Shown here piece after piece: positions 28,493-36,858 of a DNA stretch of 64,000 nucleotides (its first letter is position 1; each line of letters starts with the position of its first letter). A program made the position numbers and the translations under genes. The notes below the pieces were generated by a model that made no database searches, was not told where the DNA came from, and saw only the letters and a list, made by a program, of their open reading frames with translations. The stretch comes from Nibricoccus aquaticus. GTDB lineage: Bacteria; Verrucomicrobiota; Verrucomicrobiia; Opitutales; Opitutaceae. The DNA lies in the NCBI RefSeq assembly GCF_002310495.1, contig NZ_CP023344.1:3055501-3119500 (forward strand), given 5' to 3'.

Positions 28493-31246
28493 TTACTTCG
28501 GGGGGGCGGGAGGAGCGGCGGGCGGCGGCACGGAGTTGGCGGCGCGGGCGGTTTTGGCGGGGATGATGTTCACGTTGTCCAGGGTGATCTTGCCGGTGTG
28601 CTGGAGCACCTCGGTCATGGTGATGCCGGAGAAGGTGGAGTTGGCGATGCGGATGTCGTCGATCTCGGCGCCGGGGAAGCTGCGGACGAACATGACGCGC
28701 GGGCTGCCGGTGCTGGTGATGTTGTTCATACTGACGTTGCGCACGACGGCCTTGTGCGCGCCTTTCGCACCTTCTTCGTAGAGGAGGTCGATGGTGAGGA
28801 CGGACTCGGCGACCTGGCCGATCTGGACGTTGCGCATGTGGACGTTTTCCAGGATGCCGCCGCGGACGGCGTTGTTCTTGAAGCGGAGGGCGCGGTCGAG
28901 ATTGGGGCTGTCCATAGTGAGGTTCTCGGCGAAGACGTTGCGGATGCCGCCGGAGCATTCGGAGCCGAGCACAACGCCGCCGTGGCCGTCTTTGAACTCG
29001 GAGTCACGGATGATGATGTTTTCCGTGGGAATGCCGAGGCGGCGGCCGTCGTTGTTGCGGCCGGACTTGATGGCGATGCAGTCGTCGCCGGTGTCGAACT
29101 TGGTGTTTTCGATGAGGATGTCGCGGCAGGATTCGGGGTCGCAGCCGTCGGAGTTGGCGCCGTGGGAGATGATGGTGACGCCGCGGACGGTGATGTTTTG
29201 CGAGAGGACGGGATGGATGACCCAGAACGGCGAGCGGAGCAGGGTGACGTCTTCGATGAGGATGTTTTTGCAGCGGTAGAACTGGATGAGCGGGGGGCGG
29301 AGGTATTCGCCTGGGCCGTACACGCGGTCATTGGGGAGGCTGTTGTCGTTGGCCTGGGCCATGAGGCGGTTGCGGCTGGCGCGGGCGAGAGGGACTTCGG
29401 GCTTGGTGTTGGCGTCGAGCTTCACCCAGCCCCACCAGTTGGAGTAGTCGGCCTGGCCGTCGATGGTGCCCTTGCCGGTGATGGCGACGTTTTCCTGCTC
29501 GAAGGCGTAGATGAGCGGGGAGAAGTTCATGCACTCGACGCCTTCCCAGCGCGTGAAGACGGTGGGGTAGAGTTTGGGGTCGGTGAGGAAGAGGAGCTTG
29601 GCGCCTTCGTCGAGGTGGAGGTTGACGTTACTCTTCAGGTGGACGGCGCCGGTGTAGAATGTGCCTGCGGGAATCAGCACCACGCCGCCGCCAGCGGCGT
29701 TGCAGGCCTCGATGGCCTTGCGGATGGCCTCGGTGGAGTCGCCTTTGCCGTCGGTGGGCGCGCCGTGGGCGACGATGGAAAATTCACGCTTCGGGAAGGT
29801 CGGGGCTTTGATGCGGGCGAGGATCGCGGGCATTTCTTCGGTCCAGGCTTTGCGGGCGGCATCGTCGGCGAAGGTGTGGGCGAGGGAAGCGGTGGGGTTG
29901 GATGCAGAAGCGGGAGAGCCGGGTTGGGCGGAGGACGAGGAAGTTGTGGGTGTTTTCGTGGAGGCGAAGATTTTTACCGAGACGGGCGTGGGCGCGGGGA
30001 TGGCCGAGGCGGGGGCGTTGATGGTGAGGAGGCGGTCGAGTTCGATGCCTGCGAAGACGAAGGGGCCGGTGCCTTTGGCGTCGTTGTCCACGATGGGTTC
30101 GCTGATGTAGTATTCGAAGGAGCCGTCGCGGCCGTAGCCGAGGCCGGCGACTTTGCAGCAGCGGGTGAGTTTGGTGCGGCCTTCGGAGTCGGTGCGGATG
30201 AATTCGCGGATGATGCCGTCGTAGCCTTTGATGACAGCGGGGAGATAAGCGTCGCGCGGAAGGATGCCTTGGTTGATGGCTTTCGCGATGGAGTAAACGA
30301 ACATCGAGGAAGCGGTGGCTTCGAGGTAGTTGCCCTTGCGGCTGCCCTGATCGGTGACCTGCCACCACACGCCGGTAGCGGGGTCCTGGTATTTGATCAC
30401 GCCGTCGGCGAGTTTCTTGAAAATGGCGGCGATCTCGGGGCGGGCTTTGTGGTCGGCGGGGAAGTAATCGTAGGCATCGACGAGGGCCATGGCGTACCAA
30501 CCGATGGCGCGGCTCCAGAAATTGGGGGAGAGGCCGGTGGTTTTATTGGCCCAAGACTGTTCGCGGGATTCGTCCCACGCGTGATAGAAGAGGCCGGTCT
30601 TTTCGTCGTAGGTTTGTTTGGCGACGAGGCGGATTTGCTGGGCAACGTCGTCGAAAATGGCGGGCTCGTTGAAGGTGCGTCCATACTCGGCGTAAAAGGG
30701 CGAACCCATGAAAAGACCGTCGAGCCACATCTGGTGCGGGTAACGGTTCTTATGCCAGAAGCCGCCTTCCTTGGTGCGCGGATGGGTTTTCAGGTGCTCG
30801 CGGATAACGTCGAGTGTGCCGCGGTAGCGGGCGTCTTTGGTGCGATGGTAGAGAGCGAAGACGGCTTTGGCGGGGGCGACGTGGTCGATGTTATATTCGG
30901 CCAGTTTGTAGTGCTGAATGGTGCGGCCGTCGGCAGAGAGGAAGGAGTCGATGGTGCCTTTGACCCACGGTAGGTAGCGATCTTGGCCGAGGTGTGTGTC
31001 GAGGCTGAGGAGAGAGTTGAGGAAGAGAAAGTTGGCGTAATCCCACTTGGCGGCGGGGTAGGCCATCTTGGTGCCGAGGCGGGCGATCTCGGAGTTTCCG
31101 AGGCGGGCGGACCAGACGAGTGGAGAGGTATCGCCGAACGTGGCGGGCGGCTGAGCTGCGGCAATTGGAGCGGCTTGTGCGCAGAACAGGGCGCCAAGTG
31201 TGAAGAAAGCAGTGCGGAGCGTGCGGGTGAAGTGGGCGGCAGGCAT
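28493..31246 (-). CDS. GH105-GH28 fusion: unsaturated uronyl hydrolase plus polygalacturonase
   Basis: A 917-aa exported two-domain enzyme with signal peptide (FFTLGALFCAQAAPIAAAQ). Residues about 50-435 match GH105 (unsaturated rhamnogalacturonyl/galacturonyl hydrolase), with GGFWHKNRYPHQMWLDGLFMG (key residues H, Y, P, D, G), FYHAWDES and GWYAMALVDAYDYFP. A Thr/Ser/Pro/Ala linker covers about 440-500. Residues about 510-900 match GH28: right-handed beta-helix with GGGVVLIPAGTF, GKGTIDGQ, NSDGCDPE, DTGDDCIAIKSG, GHGGVVLGSE and RALRFKNN. The substrate is a pectic polymer; each domain may act on a different link. Start ATG 31246. Confidence 0.92.
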   Translation of the reverse strand: MPAAHFTRTLRTAFFTLGALFCAQAAPIAAAQPPATFGDTSPLVWSARLGNSEIARLGTKMAYPAAKWDYANFLFLNSLLSLDTHLGQDRYLPWVKGTIDSFLSADGRTIQHYKLAEYNIDHVAPAKAVFALYHRTKDARYRGTLDVIREHLKTHPRTKEGGFWHKNRYPHQMWLDGLFMGSPFYAEYGRTFNEPAIFDDVAQQIRLVAKQTYDEKTGLFYHAWDESREQSWANKTTGLSPNFWSRAIGWYAMALVDAYDYFPADHKARPEIAAIFKKLADGVIKYQDPATGVWWQVTDQGSRKGNYLEATASSMFVYSIAKAINQGILPRDAYLPAVIKGYDGIIREFIRTDSEGRTKLTRCCKVAGLGYGRDGSFEYYISEPIVDNDAKGTGPFVFAGIELDRLLTINAPASAIPAPTPVSVKIFASTKTPTTSSSSAQPGSPASASNPTASLAHTFADDAARKAWTEEMPAILARIKAPTFPKREFSIVAHGAPTDGKGDSTEAIRKAIEACNAAGGGVVLIPAGTFYTGAVHLKSNVNLHLDEGAKLLFLTDPKLYPTVFTRWEGVECMNFSPLIYAFEQENVAITGKGTIDGQADYSNWWGWVKLDANTKPEVPLARASRNRLMAQANDNSLPNDRVYGPGEYLRPPLIQFYRCKNILIEDVTLLRSPFWVIHPVLSQNITVRGVTIISHGANSDGCDPESCRDILIENTKFDTGDDCIAIKSGRNNDGRRLGIPTENIIIRDSEFKDGHGGVVLGSECSGGIRNVFAENLTMDSPNLDRALRFKNNAVRGGILENVHMRNVQIGQVAESVLTIDLLYEEGAKGAHKAVVRNVSMNNITSTGSPRVMFVRSFPGAEIDDIRIANSTFSGITMTEVLQHTGKITLDNVNIIPAKTARAANSVPPPAAPPAPPK

Positions 31247-31286
31247 GAAGAGCGAAGGGGAAATTTACGCAGTAGAGCGGGGCTGT

Positions 31287-31309
31287 TCCGATCGGCTGCA
31301 GCCGTCGGA
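31287..31309. promoter_or_regulatory. Palindrome, candidate operator between GH105-GH28 and regulator
   Basis: Central perfect 12-bp palindrome CGGCTGCAGCCG (31293-31304) flanked by TCCGA (31287-31291) and TCGGA (31305-31309), in the gap between divergent genes. Suited to a dimeric LacI-family repressor. Confidence 0.55.
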
Positions 31310-31366
31310 TAATGGAGGATGCGAAGGGGAGACGTTTTGGATGCGGGTGAGTTGCGTCAAATTATA

Positions 31367-31382
31367 TCGGACAAGTGTCCGA
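31367..31382. promoter_or_regulatory. 16-bp perfect palindrome, candidate operator
   Basis: TCGGACAAGTGTCCGA (31367-31382) has half-sites TCGGACA / TGTCCGA around an AG centre. It lies 52 bases upstream of the TTGACA box at 31434. Confidence 0.55.
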
Positions 31383-31433
31383 ACGCGCTCGAACCGTCTG
31401 ATCACAACGAGGAGTCCACGCATTTTCCCGTAT

Positions 31434-31463
31434 TTGACAGTCTGAGCCGCGGCTCCCTATCTG
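31434..31463 (+). promoter_or_regulatory. Putative sigma-70-type promoter of LacI regulator
   Basis: TTGACA (31434-31439) and TATCTG (31458-31463) are separated by 18 bases. It would start transcription shortly before the GTG 31484, supporting that start over ATG 31319. Confidence 0.5.
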
Positions 31464-31483
31464 TCGCAGCCGTCCAAAAAATT

Positions 31484-32542
31484 GTGAGTAGCCCCCAGCC
31501 GAAAACACCCCAGCCCCGCATACGCTCCTCGACTGACTTTGCCCGTTACGTGGGCCTGGCCCGAACGACTGTTTCGCGTGTGCTCAACGGCCAGCCGGGG
31601 CTGAAGAAAAAAACCATCGAGCGGGTGAATCGCGCGATCGAAGAAACCGGGTTTGTGCCCAACGCCTACGCGCTGCATCTCAAGGGCAAACGCACCTCGA
31701 CCATCGGCGTGTGTATGCAGAACCTGATGACGCAGACGCTGGTGCATAAACTGGCGTCGCTTCAGCAGCGGTTGCGCGACAAGGATTTCACGACGTTCAT
31801 TGAGGTGGTAGATCCGAGCAGCAGCTGGGATGTGATCCGCCACTTTCTTTCCCTGCGCGTCGATGCAGTGGTGTTTATCGGCTACTTTGACGAGGCGCAG
31901 ATGGCGCAGCATCTCAAGAGTCTCGCGACAAGTGGAACGCCGAGCACGGTCATCGACCATTTCGGTATCAAAGGTGCCAACACGGTCTCGTTGGATCGCG
32001 TGCTGGGCATGGCGGGAATCGTCGAGCATCTCTATGCGCTCGGGCACCGAACTTTCGGGCTGCTGGCTTACTCAGATACGGTGCGAAGCACGCTCGATCG
32101 TGCGCGAGGCATTCGTGAGTCGCTCGCGGTGCATGGGCTGGATTTCGATAAATGTACGGTGTCGCTTGATCACCTGCATGTGCGTGGAAACGACTTTGAG
32201 TACGGCCGGGCGCTCGCGAAAAGCTTTGTCGAAAGGGGCAGCCTTCCGACGGCGTTTATTGCGCTTAATGACGAAATCGCCGTCGGCGCGATGCATGGCT
32301 TGAAGGAACTTGGCGTGCGTGTGCCCCATGATGTTTCGGTGACCGGCTTCAATAATCAGGACATCTGCCTGATGACCGCACCCAGTCTCACGAGCGTCGA
32401 TCAACGGATCGACGTCACCGTTGAGGCGGCGGTGGAGATGTTGCTTTCCCAGATCGACAAAACGCCGCGTGTAAAACCGCTCGTCCGAATGATCGACCCG
32501 CAGTTGATCATTCGTGCTTCGACCGGCCCGGCGCGACGCTGA
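31484..32542 (+). CDS. LacI-family transcriptional regulator
   Basis: A 352-aa repressor-type regulator. GTG 31484 is chosen because an operator-like palindrome and promoter lie inside the longer frame that begins at 31319. The N-terminal helix-turn-helix reads TDFARYVGLARTTVSRVLNG with hinge FVPNAYALHLKG; it is followed by a periplasmic-binding-protein-like sensor domain (about 60-345) with TIGVCMQNLM, ALGHRTFGLLAY, FIALNDEIAVGAMHGLKELG (key residues N, D, G) and DVSVTGFNNQD. It is divergent from the pectin operon, so it most likely responds to a galacturonate-derived signal and controls that locus. Confidence 0.9.
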   Translation: MSSPQPKTPQPRIRSSTDFARYVGLARTTVSRVLNGQPGLKKKTIERVNRAIEETGFVPNAYALHLKGKRTSTIGVCMQNLMTQTLVHKLASLQQRLRDKDFTTFIEVVDPSSSWDVIRHFLSLRVDAVVFIGYFDEAQMAQHLKSLATSGTPSTVIDHFGIKGANTVSLDRVLGMAGIVEHLYALGHRTFGLLAYSDTVRSTLDRARGIRESLAVHGLDFDKCTVSLDHLHVRGNDFEYGRALAKSFVERGSLPTAFIALNDEIAVGAMHGLKELGVRVPHDVSVTGFNNQDICLMTAPSLTSVDQRIDVTVEAAVEMLLSQIDKTPRVKPLVRMIDPQLIIRASTGPARR

Positions 32543-32665
32543 CCTTGTTGGGTGTTATTTTTTCAGCAGTGCGGGCAGTCCCGCTGTGATTGAGTTCGTC
32601 CGCACTTTCCATCTCCGCGCTTGCGCTGGCGGAGTGCTTTCGCCGGGATTCTGGCCCAAATCTTT

Positions 32666-33994
32666 ATGAAACAACGCACTCTCGCGCGAGAAGTCTCGAT
32701 CCAAGGTAACGCGCTCCACACCGGTGAAGCTGTCACACTGACGATCAAGCCCGCGCCGGTAGACCACGGCATTGTTTTCAAGCGCGTGGATCTTAGCGGA
32801 GCGCCGGAGCTGCGTCCGCGCGTGGATCAAGTCACTGATCTCGTCCGCGCGACGACCATCCAGGTCGGCCACGCGAAGATCCACACCGTTGAGCATGTGC
32901 TGAGTGCGTTGCACGGCTGCGGTGTTGATAACGTCATCATCGAGATGAATGCCTCGGAGCCTCCGATCCTCGACGGCTCTGCGAAGCCGTTTGTTGATCT
33001 GCTTATGCAGGGCGAGCCCCTTGAGCAGGATAAAGATCGCGAGTACTTCGTTCTGGAGGAAGCGGTCTCCGTGCAAAAGGGGAATTCCTCGATTATCGCG
33101 CTTCCGCACGACGGGCTCAAAATCACCTGCACTTCCGCTGACGACCGCGGCATACACACGCAGCATCTCACGCTCACGATCGATCCTGACGTGTTCATGA
33201 CACAGGTGGCTGCGGCGCGCACATTCACGATCTACGAAGACATCGAGGAGTTGCTCAAACTCGGGAAAATCAAAGGCGGCTCGCTCGACTGCGCTGTCGT
33301 CATTCGCGGCGACAAGATCCTCTCCAAGGAAGGCCTGCGCTTCAAAGATGAGTTCGTGCGGCACAAAATTTTGGATATTATTGGCGACATCGTACTGCTC
33401 GGGATGCCGCTCAAGGCGCACATCATCGCAACCCGTCCCGGCCATGCGATCAATGCCGAGCTCACCAAGGCGCTCGCGGCCAAACTCGAGGAGAAGAAAA
33501 AAGGTCCGAAAAAAAAGCCGCGCCCCGCGATGGTGATGCCGAGCGAGACCTCGCTCGATATCCGCCGCATCCTCGACACGCTTCCGCATCGTTATCCGTT
33601 TTTGATGATTGATCGTGTCATGGAGTTCATTGGCGACGACGCTCTCGTCGCGATCAAAAACGTCAGCATTAACGAGCCGTATTTTCAGGGGCATTTTCCG
33701 AATAATCCTGTGATGCCGGGTGTGCTTCAGCTCGAAGCTATGGCACAGGCAGCAGGTATTTTAATGCTCCGTCGCGGATCCAGCGAGGGTAAGACTTCGC
33801 TCTTCATGAGCGCGGACAAAGTGAAATTCCGCAAACCAGTCCGACCGGGCGATCAACTCATCGTCAACGCCAAGCTTACCAAAACCCGCGGTGCGAAACT
33901 CGCCACGGCCGAGGTTACATGTACCGTGGAGGGCACGGTGGTTTCCTCTGGCGAACTGATGTTCGCCATCCTCGACACAAGCGAACTCGACTAA
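32666..33994 (+). CDS. lpxC-fabZ: Bifunctional LpxC deacetylase / FabZ dehydratase
   Basis: Fused enzyme (442 aa) for lipid A and fatty acid synthesis in the cytoplasm. Residues about 1-280: LpxC, UDP-3-O-acyl-N-acetylglucosamine deacetylase, with zinc-site motif [11 protein letters not shown], the second-site [12 protein letters not shown] and the acyl-pocket [11 protein letters not shown] Lys-rich linker (about 272-292) joins FabZ (about 295-440) with [10 protein letters not shown] and catalytic-site [19 protein letters not shown] (key residues H, P, M, P, G, E). Such fusions are known in Bacteroidota and other groups. ATG 32666 fits the LpxC start; it is 6 bases upstream of lpxA. Confidence 0.97.
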   Translation: MKQRTLAREVSIQGNALHTGEAVTLTIKPAPVDHGIVFKRVDLSGAPELRPRVDQVTDLVRATTIQVGHAKIHTVEHVLSALHGCGVDNVIIEMNASEPPILDGSAKPFVDLLMQGEPLEQDKDREYFVLEEAVSVQKGNSSIIALPHDGLKITCTSADDRGIHTQHLTLTIDPDVFMTQVAAARTFTIYEDIEELLKLGKIKGGSLDCAVVIRGDKILSKEGLRFKDEFVRHKILDIIGDIVLLGMPLKAHIIATRPGHAINAELTKALAAKLEEKKKGPKKKPRPAMVMPSETSLDIRRILDTLPHRYPFLMIDRVMEFIGDDALVAIKNVSINEPYFQGHFPNNPVMPGVLQLEAMAQAAGILMLRRGSSEGKTSLFMSADKVKFRKPVRPGDQLIVNAKLTKTRGAKLATAEVTCTVEGTVVSSGELMFAILDTSELD

Positions 33995-34000
33995 CGTTTC

Positions 34001-34789
34001 ATGGCCTCGAAAATTCACGCAACCGCGGTCATCGAGCCGGGCGCGCAACTTGGCTCGGATGTGGAGATTGGCCCTTTCGCCTACATCGCCGGATCTGTTC
34101 GCATCGGCGACGGTACGCGCATCCATCATCACGCGAGTGTCGAGGGAAACACTGTGCTTGGGAAAACCTGCGAGGTGTTTCCCCACGCCAATCTCGGAGC
34201 GAAAACCCAGGATTTGAAGTACAAGGGCGGCAATCCCGGCGTGCGCATCGGTGATCGGAATGTGTTTCGTGAATACGTCACCGTCCATGCGGCCACCAAC
34301 GACGGCGATCTCACGGTGATCGGTGATGATAACACCATCCTCGCTTACACGCACGTCGCGCACGACTGCGTGATTGGCAACCACACGGTGATGAGCAACG
34401 GCACGATGCTGGCGGGTCACGTCCATGTGGAGGATCATGTGGTTATGGGCGGCTATTCTGGCGTGCATCAATTCTGCCGCATTGGCGCGCATGCGATGGT
34501 CAGTGCGTGTGCGAAAGTTGTGCAGGACATCCCGCCGTTCTTCATCGCAGACGGCACGCCCGCTGTGATCCGCTCGATGAATAAAGTCGGACTTGAGCGC
34601 CGCGGTTACAGCGCTGAGCAAATTGACCGGGTAAAACAGATCTACCGCATTCTCTTTCGCGACGGATTGAATCGCACGCAGGCGCTGGAAAAACTTCAGC
34701 AGCATCAGCACGTCGCCAGCGCGGAGTTTCAGCTCTTGCTGGCCTTTGCGGCAAAGAGTGAGCGTGGTCTCGCCCCGGGCTCGGTGTGA
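34001..34789 (+). CDS. lpxA: UDP-N-acetylglucosamine acyltransferase
   Basis: First enzyme of lipid A synthesis (262 aa), a trimeric left-handed beta-helix. Hexapeptide repeats run from about 5 to 190 (AVIEPGAQLGSDVEIGPF is the first); the catalytic-loop THVAHDCVIGN carries His near 125, and GGYSGVHQFCRIG is typical. A C-terminal helical domain follows (YSAEQIDRVKQIYR). It overlaps in function with the upstream lpxC-fabZ and is separated from it by 6 bases, so the two form an operon. Confidence 0.97.
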   Translation: MASKIHATAVIEPGAQLGSDVEIGPFAYIAGSVRIGDGTRIHHHASVEGNTVLGKTCEVFPHANLGAKTQDLKYKGGNPGVRIGDRNVFREYVTVHAATNDGDLTVIGDDNTILAYTHVAHDCVIGNHTVMSNGTMLAGHVHVEDHVVMGGYSGVHQFCRIGAHAMVSACAKVVQDIPPFFIADGTPAVIRSMNKVGLERRGYSAEQIDRVKQIYRILFRDGLNRTQALEKLQQHQHVASAEFQLLLAFAAKSERGLAPGSV

Positions 34790-34856
34790 GGTTACTGATT
34801 GAGCGATGATGCGCCTTTGGCGCTTGGTTTGCTACAGTGGTTCAGTTTTTTGACTC

Positions 34857-35786
34857 ATGCGATCAAGCGTCCTGATCAATAATTACAACAATGCCCCTTA
34901 CTTGGAGCATTGCTTGGCGTCAGTATTTCTTCAGCGGCCGCAACCGGATGAGATAATTTTTTACGACGATGGTAGTTCCGACGGGAGTCTGGTGATAGCG
35001 AATAAATATCGCGAAAGGCTCAGGATTATCGCGGGACAGCGAGGGGAGGGCACTGCCATTCAAAATCAAGCGCGTGCGATCGCGACTGCATTCAAAGAAT
35101 CGACCGGAGATGTGGTTTTTTTGCTCGATGGGGACGATGGCTTTTTGCCGGGAAAAATGGACGCTTATCTGCGGGCGTTTCGCGAAGCACCGGAGGCGAT
35201 CATGGTGCAATCTCCTCTTCTGAAAATTGACCACCGTGGCTACCTTATTGGTTTCGAATATGAGATCGAGCGGCATCAAGCCGACTATCGGGAGCACATC
35301 TACAGCGCACATGAGTTGAATGTTTATTACCCGACGAGCTCGCTCGCTTTCCGACGTTCTTATCTGGAGAAGCGGCTGCCGCTGAATCCACCAGCTGTCC
35401 TGCACGTCTGGCCCGACGCGCAGCTGGCTCTAGTGGCGCCGCTTTTCGGCAAGGTTGTGGCTTTGCGTCAGCCGTATAGCGAGTGGCGGAGGCATCCCCG
35501 TTCCCACACCGTTTCAAAACCGCACCCCATTTATCGGATGGTGCGGTTTAATCAGGCGTACTTTAACGACTTTTGCCGTGCCTCGGGGTGGGCCGGGATA
35601 ACAACGTGGAGAAGTAAGAGTCATCTCCTACGGACATTGAGGCATTATCTTTTTCCGGAGTCCTGTGTGCAGCTATCCCGCTCCGTGCGCTGGGCATTCA
35701 TGAGTGAGCGCAAAAAGAGGGAGATGCTGCTTGGTCCGGATCTCAATGTCTTGAATAACTACATGCTCAAACGCTGGCGGCAATGA
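34857..35786 (+). CDS. Family 2 glycosyltransferase
   Basis: A 309-aa GT-A-fold transferase of unknown acceptor. The nucleotide-sugar motifs are INNYNNAPYLEHCL, YDDGSSDGS and the DxD-type LLDGDDGF. It has no clear membrane helix except possibly none; positively charged C-terminus. It sits next to lpxA and could modify surface polysaccharide, but that is only context. Base composition is noticeably less GC-rich than its neighbours (for example AATAATTACAACAATG near the start), suggesting a different history. Confidence 0.8.
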   Translation: MRSSVLINNYNNAPYLEHCLASVFLQRPQPDEIIFYDDGSSDGSLVIANKYRERLRIIAGQRGEGTAIQNQARAIATAFKESTGDVVFLLDGDDGFLPGKMDAYLRAFREAPEAIMVQSPLLKIDHRGYLIGFEYEIERHQADYREHIYSAHELNVYYPTSSLAFRRSYLEKRLPLNPPAVLHVWPDAQLALVAPLFGKVVALRQPYSEWRRHPRSHTVSKPHPIYRMVRFNQAYFNDFCRASGWAGITTWRSKSHLLRTLRHYLFPESCVQLSRSVRWAFMSERKKREMLLGPDLNVLNNYMLKRWRQ

Positions 35787-35810
35787 CTGCCGCCCCGACG
35801 GTCATTTTTT
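35783..35810 (+). terminator. Rho-independent terminator after glycosyltransferase gene
   Basis: Stem ATGACTGCCG (35783-35792) / CGACGGTCAT (35796-35805) with one G-T wobble and one mismatch, CCC loop, then T run to 35810. It overlaps the stop codons of both convergent genes. Confidence 0.75.
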
Positions 35811-36260
35811 CTTATAGACGACCGCCGGGTCGAACAAGGGCTCGGATGTGTAGTTGAGTTGGTAGGACGTATCGGCTGCCGCGGCATCGAGGTCAGCGAG
35901 CTTCCGATAAAAGCAGCTCTTGTAGCCGTTGTGGCAGGAGGCGTTGGCCGAACCGGTCTGCTCAACTTTGATGAGAAGAACGTCTTGGTCGCAATCGGTG
36001 TAGAGTTCTTTCACCCATTGGACGTTTCCGGACTCTTCGCCTTTGATCCAGAGTTTGCTGCGCGAGCGGCTCCAGTAAGTGGCTTTTTTGGTTTTCAGCG
36101 TGTGCGCGAGTGACTCGGCGTTCATGAACGCGAACATCAGCACCTGGCCAGTCGCCACATCCTGCGTGATGCAGGGAATGAGGCCATCGGGACCGAATTT
36201 GGGCTGGAGCGTTTTACCGAGTTCGATCTCGGCGGTGTTCGTGCGGGCGGGAAAGGGCAT
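35802..36260 (-). CDS. hisI: Phosphoribosyl-AMP cyclohydrolase
   Basis: Third step of histidine synthesis (152 aa, a little longer than the usual roughly 130 because of short extensions). Core: VLMFAFMNAESLAHT, ATYWSRSRSKLWIKGEESGN (key residues W, S, R, W, G, S), metal-site DCDQDVLL and the Zn cysteines of ASCHNGYKSCFYR. It contains only the HisI domain, with no HisE fusion. Start ATG 36260. Confidence 0.96.
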   Translation of the reverse strand: MPFPARTNTAEIELGKTLQPKFGPDGLIPCITQDVATGQVLMFAFMNAESLAHTLKTKKATYWSRSRSKLWIKGEESGNVQWVKELYTDCDQDVLLIKVEQTGSANASCHNGYKSCFYRKLADLDAAAADTSYQLNYTSEPLFDPAVVYKKK

Positions 36261-36400
36261 GATTTGAAAAGTGAGAGTGGGGGATTGTGGGAGATGCGCG
36301 CGACAGGGAAGATCCTGCGATACGCGGCAGTTTGAAAAGGAGCGGAACGGACAGGGTCTGCGTTTAAATTAAAAAGCGCGGTCCGATGGTCGGTTCGCTC

Positions 36401-36706
36401 CTATCGATGTCGGGCGGCCAATTCGGCTAGCAGCTCGTATCCGTAAAGCCCGGTCCGATGGCCGTCGCTGAAATCGAAACGCAACGCGTAGTTCCCTACG
36501 CGCTCGAAGCTGAGAACCTGCACGTTAGCGAAACTCTTCTGCTCTCCGCCGCCGTACTGATTCCCGAAGATGTCTTTCTCGCCGCGCGTCTCGGCACTGG
36601 GGGAAGCAGCGCGTAGTTCCGGCCCGGTGAAGTAAGACTCGGTGCCATCGTTCCAGACGATGGCGACCTCCGGTCCGATGAGCTGGATGTTCTGCGGCGT
36701 TTTCAC
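36401..36706 (-). CDS. DUF971-family protein
   Basis: A 101-aa protein from GTG 36706. It matches the gamma-butyrobetaine hydroxylase-like N-terminal domain (DUF971), with VAIVWNDGTESYFTGPELR and NYALRFDFSDGHRTGLYGYELL as visible family segments (key residues W, DG, F, RFDF, DGH, G, Y). The family has a conserved role that is not established and is often found near Fe-S-cluster genes. It lies divergently from mraZ, sharing the 152-base promoter gap. Confidence 0.85.
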   Translation of the reverse strand: MKTPQNIQLIGPEVAIVWNDGTESYFTGPELRAASPSAETRGEKDIFGNQYGGGEQKSFANVQVLSFERVGNYALRFDFSDGHRTGLYGYELLAELAARHR

Positions 36707-36801
36707 GGGAAAGAACGCTAACCATGCGCAGACGATGGCGAACCTGTGAATAACTTTTTGCCAGAAACGGGCATTAAAGCCGGGAGTTATCTTGACGATA
36801 T

Positions 36802-36836
36802 TGGGTTAAAATGGGTTGAAATGGGGCACTCTGGGG
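36802..36836 (+). promoter_or_regulatory. MraZ operator: four TGGG boxes at 10-bp period
   Basis: TGGG begins at 36802, 36812, 36822 and 36832, exactly ten bases apart, 23 bases before the mraZ ATG. This is the arrangement recognised by MraZ in other bacteria, so mraZ and the dcw cluster are probably self-regulated from here. A TTGACG (36792-36797) just upstream may be its -35 box. Confidence 0.85.
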
Positions 36837-36858
36837 CGCCTTTTGCCCTTGTTAGCCC

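Noticed and set aside
28490-30973. 827-aa plus-strand open frame over the GH105-GH28 gene
   Set aside because: Antisense shadow; the minus strand gives two well-matched glycosidase domains.
31319-31483. Extended N-terminus of the LacI regulator (start ATG 31319)
   Set aside because: This stretch holds an operator-like palindrome and a promoter-like TTGACA, and its translation has no LacI N-terminal match.
32600-32640. Hairpin CTCCGC/GCGGAG before lpxC-fabZ as a riboswitch or attenuator
   Set aside because: The stem is only six bases, with no T-tract or known aptamer features.
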